From positions 18,854 through 82,853 of the forward strand of contig NZ_JAUJFI010000005.1 of NCBI RefSeq assembly GCF_030849505.1: a DNA stretch of 64,000 nucleotides, given 5' to 3'. This stretch comes from Azospirillum isscasi. GTDB taxonomy: Bacteria; Pseudomonadota; Alphaproteobacteria; Azospirillales; Azospirillaceae. Shown one piece after another: positions 21,111 to 30,022 of the stretch. The position numbers were made by a program, and so were the translations under genes. The stretch's first letter is position 1, and each line of letters starts with the position of its first letter. The notes beneath the pieces were generated by a model that searched no databases, was not told the origin of the DNA, and worked only from the letters and a program-made list of their open reading frames with translations.

Positions 21111-21853
21111 GGGTGGGGGACGAAGCGTTCGACACCCTTCTGAACGGCCGGGTGCGCCTGTTTCAGCCGCAGGCCGGCTACCGCGCCGCCATCGACCCCG
21201 TTCTGCTCGCCGCTTTCACCGCCGCGGAGCCCGGCGAGTGGGTGCTCGACGCCGGCACCGGCACCGGGGCGGCGGCGCTGTGCCTCGCCGCGCGCGTTCC
21301 CGGTGCCGCCATCGCCGGGTTGGAGAAGCGCGCGGAGGCGGCGGACTTCGCCCGGCGCAACGCCGCCCTCAACGGAATGGAAAACCGGGTGACCGTCCTC
21401 GAGGGCGATCTGCTCGCCCCGCCGCCGGATCTGGTTCCCGGAAGCTTCGACCGGGTGATGATGAACCCTCCCTACCTGCGGGCCGGGGCGGCCAGCCTGC
21501 CCCCCGACCCCTGGAAGGCCGCCGCCAATGTGGAGGGGCAGGCGGGGCTGACCGACTGGGTGCGCTTCGCCGCCGTCCTGCTGAAGCCGCGCGGCACGCT
21601 GACCATGGTCCATCGGGCCGACCGGGTGGACGAGATCCTGGCCGCCCTGCACGGCGCCCGATTCGGTTCTCTTGTGCTCGTCCCGCTCTGGCCGAAACCG
21701 GGGGAGGAGGCCCGGCGCATCCTGCTGGCGGCGAAAAAAGGGGGGCGCTCACCGGCGCGCTTCACCGCGGGGCTGGTGCTGCACGGCCCCGACGGCGCTT
21801 ACAGCGCGCAGGCGCAGCGGATTCTGTGCGGCATGGAACCGCTGATCGTTTAA
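21107..21853 (+). CDS. tRNA1(Val) adenine-N6 methyltransferase-like protein
   Basis: Class I SAM-dependent methyltransferase, 248 residues. SAM motif I VLDAGTGTGAAALCLAAR (about 46-63), and catalytic NPPY (about 124-127) typical of N6-adenine or Gln methylases. The N-terminal GRVRLFQPQAGYRAAIDPVLLAAF is the TrmN6/YfiC type, which modifies A37 of tRNA-Val. The GTG start overlaps the stop of the DUF2007 gene (GTGA). Specificity is inferred from family resemblance. Confidence 0.85.
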   Translation: MRVGDEAFDTLLNGRVRLFQPQAGYRAAIDPVLLAAFTAAEPGEWVLDAGTGTGAAALCLAARVPGAAIAGLEKRAEAADFARRNAALNGMENRVTVLEGDLLAPPPDLVPGSFDRVMMNPPYLRAGAASLPPDPWKAAANVEGQAGLTDWVRFAAVLLKPRGTLTMVHRADRVDEILAALHGARFGSLVLVPLWPKPGEEARRILLAAKKGGRSPARFTAGLVLHGPDGAYSAQAQRILCGMEPLIV

Positions 21854-21898
21854 GCCGGTGCTTTCAATCCAGCCTCAGCGCCACCATTTCAACCGGCG

Positions 21899-22789
21899 AT
21901 GAACATGACGAAGCTGCTCGCCAAACTCCCGTTCGGCCCCTGGCGCGACGCCGGGCCGATCGTGTCCGTCCTCCGCCTGTCCGGCATCATCGGGCAGGCC
22001 GGAGCCTTCCGGCAGGGTCTGACCATGGCCGGCACGGCCGGGCTGATCGAACGCGCCTTCGCGCCGAAGACACAGGCGGCGGTGGCGCTGGTCGTCAACT
22101 CGCCCGGCGGGTCGCCCGTGCAGTCGGCGCTGATCGCCAAGCGCATCCGCGACCTCGCCACCGAGAAGAAGGTGCCGGTCTTCGCCTTCTGCGAGGACGC
22201 GGCGGCGTCGGGCGGCTACTGGCTGGCCTGCGCGGCGGACGAGATCTGGGCGGACGAGAGCAGCATCCTCGGCTCCATCGGCGTGGTGTCCTCCGGCTTC
22301 GGCGCGCACGAGTTCATCCAGCGCTACGGCATCGAGCGCCGGCTCTACACCGCGGGCGACAAGAAGGTGATCCTCGACCCCTTCTCGCCGGAGCGGGAGG
22401 ACGGGGTGGCCCATCTGAAGGCGATCCAGGCGGAGATTCACGACGCCTTCAAGGCGATGGTCCGCGACCGCCGCGGCGCCCGTCTGAGCGGGCCGGAGGA
22501 GGAGTTGTTCTCCGGCGCCTTCTGGGCGGGGCGGCGCGCGCTGGAACTGGGGCTGATCGACGGCATCGGCGACCTGCGCACCGTCATGCGGGGCCGCTTC
22601 GGCGAGAAGGTGCGGCTGCGCGTGGTGCAGGACGACCGGCGCTGGTTCCGCCGCATGGGCTTCCGCGTGGAGGCGCCGGTGGGCGAAATCCTGGGTGCAG
22701 GCGCGCTGGACCGGCTCGCGGCGGACCTCCCCGCGGCGGCGCTGGCCGCCGTGGAGGAACGTGCCCTGTGGTCGCGCTACGGCCTCTGA
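21899..22789 (+). CDS. S49 family serine peptidase (SppA/SohB-like)
   Basis: 296 residues. Clp-fold protease with a Ser-Lys dyad. VNSPGGSPVQS forms the oxyanion-binding turn (about 66-76), the nucleophile Ser is in AAASGGYWLA (about 101-110), and the general-base Lys is in GDKKVILDPFSP (about 157). Signal-peptide peptidases of this family degrade leftover signal peptides at the inner membrane. No clear N-terminal membrane anchor is visible here, so it may be peripheral or soluble. It is 45 bp after the methyltransferase and probably co-transcribed. Confidence 0.88.
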   Translation: MNMTKLLAKLPFGPWRDAGPIVSVLRLSGIIGQAGAFRQGLTMAGTAGLIERAFAPKTQAAVALVVNSPGGSPVQSALIAKRIRDLATEKKVPVFAFCEDAAASGGYWLACAADEIWADESSILGSIGVVSSGFGAHEFIQRYGIERRLYTAGDKKVILDPFSPEREDGVAHLKAIQAEIHDAFKAMVRDRRGARLSGPEEELFSGAFWAGRRALELGLIDGIGDLRTVMRGRFGEKVRLRVVQDDRRWFRRMGFRVEAPVGEILGAGALDRLAADLPAAALAAVEERALWSRYGL

Positions 22790-22796
22790 GCCGGCG

Positions 22797-23024
22797 TCAC
22801 TGGGTCACTTCGCGCAGGCGCTCGGACGGCGGGGGGACCGGCTCGCCGCTGCGGCGGGCGTTCTCGATCCAGGCGGCGATGGCGTCGAGCGCCGCCGTGC
22901 TGGCGTCGGCGGGGGTGGCGCCGCCCGCCGTGCAGCCCGGCAGGTCGGGCACCTCGGCCACATAGCCGACGCCCTGTTCCGGGGGCAGGGGGCGGACGAT
23001 GACCGGATAGGCGCTGGCGTTCAT
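22797..23024 (-). CDS. HicB-like antitoxin-fold protein without HicA
   Basis: 75 residues with the partial RNase H fold of HicB: YPVIVRPLPPEQGVGYVAEVPDLPGCTAGGATPADASTAALDAI (about 5-48), including the conserved LPGC. HicB normally neutralises the mRNA interferase HicA, encoded next to it. No HicA-like frame lies on either side, so this is an orphan. The C-terminus lacks an obvious DNA-binding domain. Start chosen at 23024 because GAGGAG lies about 12 bp upstream; a longer frame to 23147 is unlikely. Confidence 0.72.
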   Translation of the reverse strand: MNASAYPVIVRPLPPEQGVGYVAEVPDLPGCTAGGATPADASTAALDAIAAWIENARRSGEPVPPPSERLREVTQ

Positions 23025-23205
23025 GACGGTGCGTCTCCTCTGGGCGCGGTTTTCCTCCATTAGGTGCCGCTTCCGCTCCGGACGACAAGGATTCTTTGCG
23101 CTGGACGGCTGCATCTTTCGATATTCGGTCCATTTTCGGCGGACCAACCTTTTGGGGTGAAGGCCGCTCTTGACCGGGCCGCCCCGCAGGCCCTAATCCT
23201 CCCCC

Positions 23206-23475
23206 ATGTTCAGTCTCTCCAAGCTCCTGTTCCTGATCCTGGTGATCGGCGCCGTGTGGTTCGGCTGGCGCTGGTACAACCGCGTCGGCGCGGTCGGGCG
23301 GGAACGCCTGCGCGAACGCGAACGGCGCGGCGCCGGAAAGCCCGCCTCCACCACCGGCGGCGGCTCGCCCCAGGTGACCACCGAGGACATGGAGAAGTGC
23401 CCGGAGTGCGGCGCCTACGTCGCCCCGCGCTCCGCCGTGGCCTGCGGCCGCCCGGCCTGCCCCTACGGGCGCTGA
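23206..23475 (+). CDS. Small membrane-anchored zinc-ribbon protein
   Basis: 89 residues. One N-terminal hydrophobic segment (about 6-22, LLFLILVIGAVWFGWRW), a basic linker, and then a C-terminal treble-clef or zinc-ribbon-like knuckle, CPECGAYVAPRSAVACGRPACPYG, with two CxxC-like pairs. Function is unknown. It precedes glyQ by 89 bp, and the glyQ promoter lies in that gap. Confidence 0.7.
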   Translation: MFSLSKLLFLILVIGAVWFGWRWYNRVGAVGRERLRERERRGAGKPASTTGGGSPQVTTEDMEKCPECGAYVAPRSAVACGRPACPYGR

Positions 23476-23497
23476 ACCTTAAACCCTTGGCGGGCGC

Positions 23498-23526
23498 TTG
23501 ATTCCGGGGATACCGCCGCGTATCGT
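23498..23526 (+). promoter_or_regulatory. glyQS promoter
   Basis: -35 TTGATT (23498-23503), 17-bp spacer, -10 TATCGT (23521-23526), about 39 bp before the glyQ ATG. Confidence 0.6.
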
Positions 23527-23564
23527 GCGGCGCGATTTTCCACACCAATCATAAGTGACCGCCG

Positions 23565-24452
23565 ATGGCCTCCCAGAGCGGGTCTTCCCAAGACAGCCGC
23601 GGCCTGTCCTTTCAGGCCCTGATCCTCAAGCTCCACCAGTTCTGGTCGGAGCAGGGCTGCGTGATCCTCCAGCCCTACGACATGGAGGTGGGTGCGGGCA
23701 CCTTCCACCCGGCGACGACGCTGCGGGCGCTCGGTCCGCAGCCGTGGAAGGCGGCCTATGTGCAGCCCTCGCGCCGCCCGAAGGATGGCCGCTACGGCGA
23801 GAACCCGAACCGGCTCCAGCACTATTACCAGTATCAGGTGATCCTGAAGCCCTCGCCGGCCAACCCGCAGGAGCTGTATCTGGAAAGCCTGAAGGTGCTG
23901 GGCATCGACCCGTCGCTGCACGACATCCGATTCGTCGAGGACGACTGGGAAAGCCCGACGCTGGGCGCCTGGGGCCTCGGCTGGGAGGTCTGGTGCGACG
24001 GCATGGAGGTCACCCAGTACACCTACTTCCAGCAGGTCGGCGGCATCGAGTGCGACCCCGTCGCGGTCGAACTGACCTATGGGCTGGAGCGTCTGGCCAT
24101 GTATGTGCAGGGCGTGGAGAACGTCTACGACCTGGACTTCAACGGCCAGGGCGTGAAGTACGGCGACGTGTTCAAGCGCGCCGAGGTCGAGTATTCGGCC
24201 CACAACTTCGAGCACGCCAACACCGACATGCTGCTCCAGCATTTCAAGGACGCCGAGGCGGAGTGCCAGTCGCTGATCGCCAAGGGCGTCGCGCTGCCGG
24301 CCTACGACCAGTGCATCAAGGCGTCGCACCTCTTCAACCTGCTGGATGCGCGCGGCGTCATCAGCGTCGTGGAGCGCGCCGCCTACATCGGCCGCGTGCG
24401 CGCGCTGGCCAAAGCCTGCTGCGAGGCGTGGACCGCCGGGGGGGCCAAGTAA
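23565..24452 (+). CDS. glyQ: Glycyl-tRNA synthetase alpha subunit
   Basis: 295 residues, the catalytic subunit of the bacterial alpha2beta2 GlyRS that charges tRNA-Gly. It shows the class II core of the family: [43 protein letters not shown] near the N-terminus, then [25 protein letters not shown] (motif 2 region, about 67-91) and [18 protein letters not shown] (motif 3 region). glyS starts one base after the stop codon, so the subunits are made together. Confidence 0.98.
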   Translation: MASQSGSSQDSRGLSFQALILKLHQFWSEQGCVILQPYDMEVGAGTFHPATTLRALGPQPWKAAYVQPSRRPKDGRYGENPNRLQHYYQYQVILKPSPANPQELYLESLKVLGIDPSLHDIRFVEDDWESPTLGAWGLGWEVWCDGMEVTQYTYFQQVGGIECDPVAVELTYGLERLAMYVQGVENVYDLDFNGQGVKYGDVFKRAEVEYSAHNFEHANTDMLLQHFKDAEAECQSLIAKGVALPAYDQCIKASHLFNLLDARGVISVVERAAYIGRVRALAKACCEAWTAGGAK

Positions 24453-24453
24453 C

Positions 24454-26541
24454 ATGCCCGAGCTTCTGATCGAGTTCTTTTCCGAGGAAATCCCGGCCCG
24501 CATGCAGGCGCGTGCGGCGGACGACCTCAAGCGCCTCGTCACCGAGAAGCTGGCCGCCAACGGCCTGTCCTTCGAGAAGGCCGAGGCCCATTCCACCCCC
24601 CGCCGCCTCGCGCTGGTGATCGACGGCCTGGCCGAGCGCACCGCCGACGTGCGCGAGGAGAAGAAGGGGCCGCGCGTCGGCTCGCCGGAGCAGGCGGTCG
24701 CCGGCTTCCTGAAGTCCGCCGGCCTGACCAGCCTCGACCAGTGCGAGCAGCGCGACACGGGCAAGGGCGTCTTCTACTTCGCCGTGGCGGAGAAGAAGGG
24801 CCGCGCCACCGCGGAGGTGCTGGCCGAGATCATCCCGGCGGTCATGGGCGACTTCCCCTGGCCGAAGTCGATGCGCTGGGGCACCGGCACGGTGCGCTGG
24901 GTGCGCCCGCTGCATTCGATCATCGCGCTGTTCGGCGGGGCGGTGCTGGACGGCTCCTTCGACCTGGGCGGGGCGCAAGGGCGGCTGGCCTTCGGCAATA
25001 CGACCCGCGGCCACCGCTTCCTGTCGCCGGACGCCTTCACGGTCACCGATTTCGCCGACTACAAGGCCAAGCTGCGCGCCGCCCATGTCGTGCTGGACCG
25101 CGCGGAGCGCAAGGCCAAGATCAAGGCCGACGCCGAGGCGCTGGCCGCGCAGGAGGGGCTGACCCTCTCCCCCGACGACGGGCTGCTGGAGGAGGTCGCC
25201 GGCCTCGTCGAATGGCCGGTCGCGCTGGTCGGCACCATCGACGAAAAGTTCATGGACGTGCCGTCGGAGGTTCTCATCACCTCCATGCGCACGCACCAGA
25301 AGTATTTCGCCCTGCTGGACAAGGCCGGAAAGATGGCTCCGCGCTTCGTCGTGGTCGCCAACACGGTGACGGCGGACGGCGGCAAGGCCATCGTCGCCGG
25401 CAACGAGCGCGTCCTGCGCGCCCGTCTGTCCGACGCCAAGTTCTTCTGGGACCAGGACCGCAAGACGAAGCTGGAAGACCGCGTGTCCAAGCTTGGCGCC
25501 ATCACCTTCCACGCGAAGCTCGGCACGGTGGCGGAGAAGGTCACGCGGGTTCAGGTCCTGGCCGCGGAGATCGCCCGCGCCATCGGCGCCGACGCGGACG
25601 CGGCGACCCGCGCCGCCCTGCTGTCCAAGGCGGATCTCGTGACCGAGGTGGTCGGCGAGTTCCCCGAGGTCCAGGGCATCATGGGCCGTTACTACGCGCT
25701 GGGCGAGGGCGAGAACCCGGCGGTGGCCGAGGCGATCGCCGAGCATTACAAGCCGCTCGGCCCGTCCGATTCGTGCCCGACGGCCCCGGTGTCGGTCGCC
25801 GTGGCGCTGGCCGACAAGCTGGACACGCTGGTCGGCTTCTTCGCCATCGACGAGAAGCCCACGGGGTCGAAGGACCCGTATGCCCTGCGCCGCGCCGCGC
25901 TGGGCATCATCCGGCTGATTTTGGAGAACGGGCTGCGGCTGAACCTGACGCAGCTTTTCAAGGCCGCGCACGGCGCCTACACGGTCGGCGGGTTTGCCGC
26001 CGCCGATGGGGTCGCCGCCGACCTGATGGCCTTCTTCGCCGACCGGCTGAAGGTCACGCTGCGCGACCAGGGCGTGCGGCACGATCTGGTGGATGCGGTG
26101 TTCGCCCTGGGCGGCGAGGACGACCTCGTCCGGCTGCTGGCCCGCGTCAAGGCGCTCCAGACCTTCGTCGGGTCGGAAGAGGGGGCGAACCTGCTCGCCG
26201 CCTACAAGCGCGCCAGCAACATCGTCCGCATCGAGGAGAAGAAGGACGGCAAGGCCTACGACCAGCCGGTCGATGCGGCCCTGCTGTCTCTGGCGGAGGA
26301 AAAGGACCTCTACGGCGCCCTGTCCGGCGCTGGTGAGACGGCCCAGCCGCTGCTCGCGAAGGAGGACTTCACCGGCACCATGGCGGCGCTGGCCAGCCTG
26401 CGCGGCCCGGTGGACGCCTTCTTCGACAAGGTGACGGTCAACGCCGAGCAGGCCGACCTGCGGGCCAACCGCCTGCGCCTGCTCAGCCAGATCCGGGCGA
26501 CGCTGAACGCCGTGGCGGATTTCTCGCGCATCGAGGGGTAA
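24454..26541 (+). CDS. glyS: Glycyl-tRNA synthetase beta subunit
   Basis: 695 residues, the tRNA-binding beta subunit. The N-terminus [18 protein letters not shown] is diagnostic, followed by the B3/B4-like region, an HD-like domain ([39 protein letters not shown], about 455-490), and a C-terminal anticodon-binding domain ([22 protein letters not shown]). The ATG at 24454 immediately follows the glyQ stop. A bidirectional terminator closes the operon. Confidence 0.98.
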   Translation: MPELLIEFFSEEIPARMQARAADDLKRLVTEKLAANGLSFEKAEAHSTPRRLALVIDGLAERTADVREEKKGPRVGSPEQAVAGFLKSAGLTSLDQCEQRDTGKGVFYFAVAEKKGRATAEVLAEIIPAVMGDFPWPKSMRWGTGTVRWVRPLHSIIALFGGAVLDGSFDLGGAQGRLAFGNTTRGHRFLSPDAFTVTDFADYKAKLRAAHVVLDRAERKAKIKADAEALAAQEGLTLSPDDGLLEEVAGLVEWPVALVGTIDEKFMDVPSEVLITSMRTHQKYFALLDKAGKMAPRFVVVANTVTADGGKAIVAGNERVLRARLSDAKFFWDQDRKTKLEDRVSKLGAITFHAKLGTVAEKVTRVQVLAAEIARAIGADADAATRAALLSKADLVTEVVGEFPEVQGIMGRYYALGEGENPAVAEAIAEHYKPLGPSDSCPTAPVSVAVALADKLDTLVGFFAIDEKPTGSKDPYALRRAALGIIRLILENGLRLNLTQLFKAAHGAYTVGGFAAADGVAADLMAFFADRLKVTLRDQGVRHDLVDAVFALGGEDDLVRLLARVKALQTFVGSEEGANLLAAYKRASNIVRIEEKKDGKAYDQPVDAALLSLAEEKDLYGALSGAGETAQPLLAKEDFTGTMAALASLRGPVDAFFDKVTVNAEQADLRANRLRLLSQIRATLNAVADFSRIEG

Positions 26542-26543
26542 GC

Positions 26544-26627
26544 CCCCACCCTCCCACGCTGCGCGGGAGAGGGGTCGTTTCCAAAGTTCCCTCCCCTGCG
26601 GAGCGGGGGAGGGTTAGGGAGGGGGCC
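26544..26627. repeat. GC-rich palindromic intergenic element
   Basis: Contains CCCCCACCCTCCC near the start, GGGAGAGGGG in the middle and GGGGGAGGGTTAGGGAGGGGG at the end, which can pair with each other. It resembles the element after the hydantoinase gene (CCCTC/GAGGG arms). Confidence 0.5.
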
Positions 26628-26654
26628 CGTCTCGGACACTCCCACCCGCCCAAC

Positions 26655-26687
26655 AAAAAAGGGGCGCCCCAGCCGGGCGCCCCTTTT
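26655..26687. terminator. Bidirectional terminator between glyS and leuA
   Basis: Stem GGGGCGCCC / GGGCGCCCC (26661-26669 and 26675-26683) with CAGCC loop. TTTT follows on the plus strand and six T on the minus strand (AAAAAA at 26655-26660), so it can end both convergent transcripts. Confidence 0.9.
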
Positions 26688-26703
26688 CCTTTCCCCGAAC
26701 CCC

Positions 26704-28401
26704 TTACCGCGCGGCGCGGTTCGCGGCGCTGACCAGGGCGCGCAGCGAGGCGGTCACGATGTCCGCGTCCATGCCGACGCCGAACAGGGTGCGCTCGTCC
26801 TTGGTCTTCACCTCGACATAGGCGCAGGCCTGGGCGTCCTCGCCCTCGCCCACGGCGTGCTCGCGGTAGTCCACCACATGCAGGTCGATGCCGGCCCCCT
26901 GGCGCAGAGCGTCCAGGAAGGCGTCGATCGGACCCTTGCCCGAGCCCTTCAGCGTGCGGACCACGCCGTCGCGCGACACCACCACGTTCAGGACGCGGGC
27001 GCCGGAGTTCGGGCCGCGCGGCTCGGTCGAATGCTCGATCAGGGCCAGCGGGGCGTCGATGTCCAGATACTCGGCCTTAAAGGCGGCGTGGATGTCGGCG
27101 GGGGCCAACTCCTTGCCGGTCTCGTCGGCGATGCGCTGCACGGTCTTGGAGAATTCGATCTGCAGGCGGCGCGGGATCTGGATGCCGTAGTCCTTCTCCA
27201 GCACATAGGCGATGCCGCCCTTGCCCGACTGGCTGTTGATGCGGATCACCGCCTCGTAGCTGCGGCCCAGGTCCTGCGGGTCGATGGGCAGGTACGGAAC
27301 CTCCCACTTGCCGTGGTTGGACTTGCTCAGCGCCTTCAGGCCCTTGTTGATGGCGTCCTGGTGCGAACCGGAGAAGGCCGTGAAGACCAGCTCGCCCGCA
27401 TAGGGGTGGCGCGGATGGACCGGCAACTGCGTGCAGTATTCGGAGACGCGGACGATCTCGTTGATGTCGTCGATGCGCAGCTCCGGATCGACGCCCTGGG
27501 TCAGCAGGTTCAGCGCCAGGGTGACCACGTCCACGTTGCCGGTGCGCTCGCCGTTGCCGAACAGGGTGCCTTCCACGCGGTCGGCGCCGGCCAGCATGCC
27601 CAACTCCGCCGCCGCCACGCCGGTGCCGCGGTCGTTGTGCGGGTGGAGCGAGATGATCGCCGCCTCGCGGTTCTTCATGCTGCGGCAGAACCACTCGATC
27701 TGGTCGGCGTGGATGTTCGGGGTGGACATCTCCACCGTCGCCGGCAGGTTCAGGATGACCTTGTTGTCGGCGCCGGCGCCCCAGGTCTCCATCACCGCCT
27801 CGCAGATCTCCAGGGCGAAGTCCAGCTCCGTCCCGGTGAAGCTCTCCGGCGAATATTGCAGGACGATCTCGGTTTCCGGATGCTCGGCGGCCAATTGCTT
27901 GATCAGCTTGGTGCCGGCGATGGCGATGTCCACGATGCCCTGGCGGTCCAGCCCGAAGACGACGCGGCGTTGCAGCTCGGAGGTCGAGTTGTACAGATGG
28001 ACGATGGCACGCTTGGCGCCCCTGATGCCCTCGAAGGTGCGGCGGATCAGCTCCTCGCGGGCCTGGGTCAGCACCTGGATGGTTACGCCGTCGGGGATCT
28101 TGCCGCCCTCGATGATCTCGCGGCAGAAGTCGAAGTCGGTCTGCGAGGCGGCGGGGAAGCCGATCTCGATTTCCTTGAAGCCCATCCTCAGCAGCGCGTC
28201 GAACATCGCGCGCTTGCGGTCCGGACCCATCGGCTCGATCAGCGCCTGGTTGCCGTCGCGCAGGTCCACGGAGCACCAGACCGGCGCCTTCTCGATGGAG
28301 CGGTTCGGCCACTGGCGGTCGGTCAGCTTCACCGGGGCGAAGGGAACGTACTTCTCGTGCTTGGCGGAGGTGGCGGCGGCGGGGGTGGCGATGTGGTTCA
28401 T
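26704..28401 (-). CDS. leuA: 2-isopropylmalate synthase
   Basis: 565 residues, the longer LeuA type 2. It condenses 2-ketoisovalerate and acetyl-CoA in the first committed step of leucine synthesis. The TIM barrel holds SVDLRDGNQALIEPMG with the metal-binding Asp (about 43-58), HPHNDRGTG with the metal-binding His pair (about 250), and GNGERTGNVD (about 285). The C-terminal part (about 430-565) is the leucine-sensing LeuA dimerisation domain, giving feedback inhibition. ATG at 28401; upstream codons of the longer frame lie in the mRNA leader. A leader peptide upstream implies attenuation as well. Confidence 0.96.
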   Translation of the reverse strand: MNHIATPAAATSAKHEKYVPFAPVKLTDRQWPNRSIEKAPVWCSVDLRDGNQALIEPMGPDRKRAMFDALLRMGFKEIEIGFPAASQTDFDFCREIIEGGKIPDGVTIQVLTQAREELIRRTFEGIRGAKRAIVHLYNSTSELQRRVVFGLDRQGIVDIAIAGTKLIKQLAAEHPETEIVLQYSPESFTGTELDFALEICEAVMETWGAGADNKVILNLPATVEMSTPNIHADQIEWFCRSMKNREAAIISLHPHNDRGTGVAAAELGMLAGADRVEGTLFGNGERTGNVDVVTLALNLLTQGVDPELRIDDINEIVRVSEYCTQLPVHPRHPYAGELVFTAFSGSHQDAINKGLKALSKSNHGKWEVPYLPIDPQDLGRSYEAVIRINSQSGKGGIAYVLEKDYGIQIPRRLQIEFSKTVQRIADETGKELAPADIHAAFKAEYLDIDAPLALIEHSTEPRGPNSGARVLNVVVSRDGVVRTLKGSGKGPIDAFLDALRQGAGIDLHVVDYREHAVGEGEDAQACAYVEVKTKDERTLFGVGMDADIVTASLRALVSAANRAAR

Positions 28402-28478
28402 GACGCTTCGTGATCCCTTGGGAGCCCCGGATTCTGTGCGGGGCGTTGTCTCGTGTCGTGTGGGGACCGGCGGGACTA

Positions 28479-28511
28479 CGGTCGCCGAGCTGCCGGGCGG
28501 CTCAGCGACCG
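28479..28511 (-). promoter_or_regulatory. Large hairpin in leuA mRNA leader
   Basis: 12-bp stem CGGTCGCTGAGC / GCTCGGCGACCG on the minus strand (one T-G pair), loop of 9, about 78 bp before the leuA ATG. No U-tract follows, so it is not a plain intrinsic terminator. It could be part of a switching or translation-controlling structure. Confidence 0.5.
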
Positions 28512-28658
28512 TTCCTAAGTCGCAGCCCCGGCCCCAGCCGGGAGACACGTTTCGCCCCGCAAGGGCGCGTGCCGAAATGGCGCAGACTGTGGGTGCTCAT
28601 GGGAAAACAGACACTTCGACCAGGAAACAGGACAGGCGAACGCAGACAGCCCGGACGC

Positions 28659-28715
28659 TCAAAGCGCCGGGGTGATAAGTCGCAGAAGGGCGTTCGTGTG
28701 GTCGATGCGGATCAT
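28659..28715 (-). CDS. Candidate leuA leader peptide (attenuator)
   Basis: An 18-codon frame, MIRIDHTNALLRLITPAL, lies 258 bp upstream of leuA on the same strand. Four of 18 residues are Leu, three of them written CTT, a codon seldom used in this GC-rich genome. A hairpin (CCCGG-CGCT / AGCG-T-CCGGG, 28650-28671) overlaps its last codons and stop. Slow translation at Leu codons when charged tRNA-Leu is scarce would change folding downstream. The ATG falls at the predicted transcription start, so the peptide would be leaderless, as known for trpL of Sinorhizobium. Role inferred. Confidence 0.65.
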   Translation of the reverse strand: MIRIDHTNALLRLITPAL

Positions 28716-28722
28716 GGCCCAC

Positions 28723-28751
28723 ACTCTGCGCAGGCAGGCTTGCTGTGTCAA
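28723..28751 (-). promoter_or_regulatory. Putative leuA promoter
   Basis: -35 TTGACA (28746-28751, perfect), 17-bp spacer, weak -10 CAGAGT (28723-28728). The predicted start is at about 28716, adjoining the leader-peptide ATG. Confidence 0.55.
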
Positions 28752-28817
28752 GCCGCGATTGCATGAAATCTTCTTTCGCGGAAACGGGTTTTCAACCCCG
28801 CTCCTCCAAAGAACGGG

Positions 28818-29540
28818 TCATCCGAAGAACAGGCGGTAGAGGACGGGCAGAAGGATCGCCGTCGCCAGCCCGTTCAGCCCCATGCCCAGCCCGGCGAAGG
28901 CCCCGGCCACCTCGTTCGCCTGAAGGGCGCTGGCCGTGCCGATGCCATGGGCGGCCACCCCCAGGCCGAAGCCGCGTGCCCGCCAGTCCTTCACCCGGAC
29001 GAGATTAAGCACCCAGGTGCCGAAGGACGCGGCGACGATCCCGGTCAGGATCACGAAAACCGCGGTGAGGGAGGGCAGGCCGCCGATCTGCTCCGACACG
29101 CCCATGGCGATGGGGGAGGTCACCGACTTGGGCGCCAGCGACAGCAGCGTGCGCTCCGACGCGCCCAGCGCCCAGGCGATGGCGACGGCGCTCAGCGCCG
29201 ACGCGGCGGAGCCGGTCAGCAAAGCCACCAGAAGCGCCACGGCGGAGCGGCGGACCTGCTGGAACTGCCGGTAGAGCGGGACCGCCAGCGCCACCGTGGC
29301 GGGGCCGAGCAGGAAATGCACGAACTGCGCGCCGTCGAAATAGGTGCGGTAATCGATGCCGGTCACCATCAGGATGCCGGCGATCAGCAGCACCGCGATC
29401 ATCACCGGGTTCAGCGCGGGCCGCCGCCCGAACCGTTCGAACACCCACATCCCCGCCTGATAGGCGACCAGCGTCAGGGTCAGGCCGGCGAGCGGGCTGG
29501 CCGACAGGTAGACCCAGATCTCGTGGAAATCGGGGCTCAT
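28818..29540 (-). CDS. lrgB: LrgB/CidB family membrane protein
   Basis: 240 residues with several hydrophobic segments. The family core is visible: FLLGPATVALAVPLYRQF (about 95-112), then LAPKSVTSPIAMGVSEQIGG (about 154-173) and GVAAHGIGTASALQ (about 208-221). LrgB with LrgA forms a holin/antiholin-like pair; in several bacteria such pairs move pyruvate, acetate or glycolate or affect murein hydrolase activity. The ATG overlaps the lrgA stop as ATGA. Confidence 0.93.
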   Translation of the reverse strand: MSPDFHEIWVYLSASPLAGLTLTLVAYQAGMWVFERFGRRPALNPVMIAVLLIAGILMVTGIDYRTYFDGAQFVHFLLGPATVALAVPLYRQFQQVRRSAVALLVALLTGSAASALSAVAIAWALGASERTLLSLAPKSVTSPIAMGVSEQIGGLPSLTAVFVILTGIVAASFGTWVLNLVRVKDWRARGFGLGVAAHGIGTASALQANEVAGAFAGLGMGLNGLATAILLPVLYRLFFG

Positions 29541-29923
29541 CGGGCGTTCTTTCCGTTTCCGGCCCCGCCCGAGCCTTCAGCGTCGGGACCGCGGCGGCTC
29601 ATCACGCTCATCACCCAGGCGGTCAGTGCGACGCCGATCAGCGTGCTGCCCAGCAGGGCGGCGGCGATGGGCAGGGCCTCCTCGCCCAGCCGGTTCAGGT
29701 GGGCCATCACCCCGACCCCCGCCGGAACGAAGAGAAGCGACAGGTGGCGCAGGATGCCGCCCGCCGTCTCCTGCAGCGGCCCCGGCACGGTGCCGCGGAC
29801 CAGCAGGCCGACGAACAGCAGGACCATGCCCAGCACCGGACCCGGTACGGGCAGGTGCAGCAGGCGGGCGGTCAGCTCGCCCGCCAATTGGCAGGAGAGG
29901 AGAAGCGTCAGGGTGCCGAGCAT
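29537..29923 (-). CDS. lrgA: LrgA/CidA family membrane protein
   Basis: 128 residues, four hydrophobic segments, with the family motif LPVPGPVLGMVLLFVGLL (about 24-41) and LSLLFVPAGVGVMAH (about 60-74). The holin-like small partner of LrgB, first in the two-gene operon. No regulator gene (LytTR or LysR) adjoins the pair here. Confidence 0.92.
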   Translation of the reverse strand: MLGTLTLLLSCQLAGELTARLLHLPVPGPVLGMVLLFVGLLVRGTVPGPLQETAGGILRHLSLLFVPAGVGVMAHLNRLGEEALPIAAALLGSTLIGVALTAWVMSVMSRRGPDAEGSGGAGNGKNAR

Positions 29924-30022
29924 CGGCGGGCTCCGGGCTTTTCAGGGAGGCTTATCGGGGGGCCTTTCGGGAGGATGGCCGCACCCTAATCCCTGACGCC
30001 GCCGCCGGGGAGAGGATATGCC

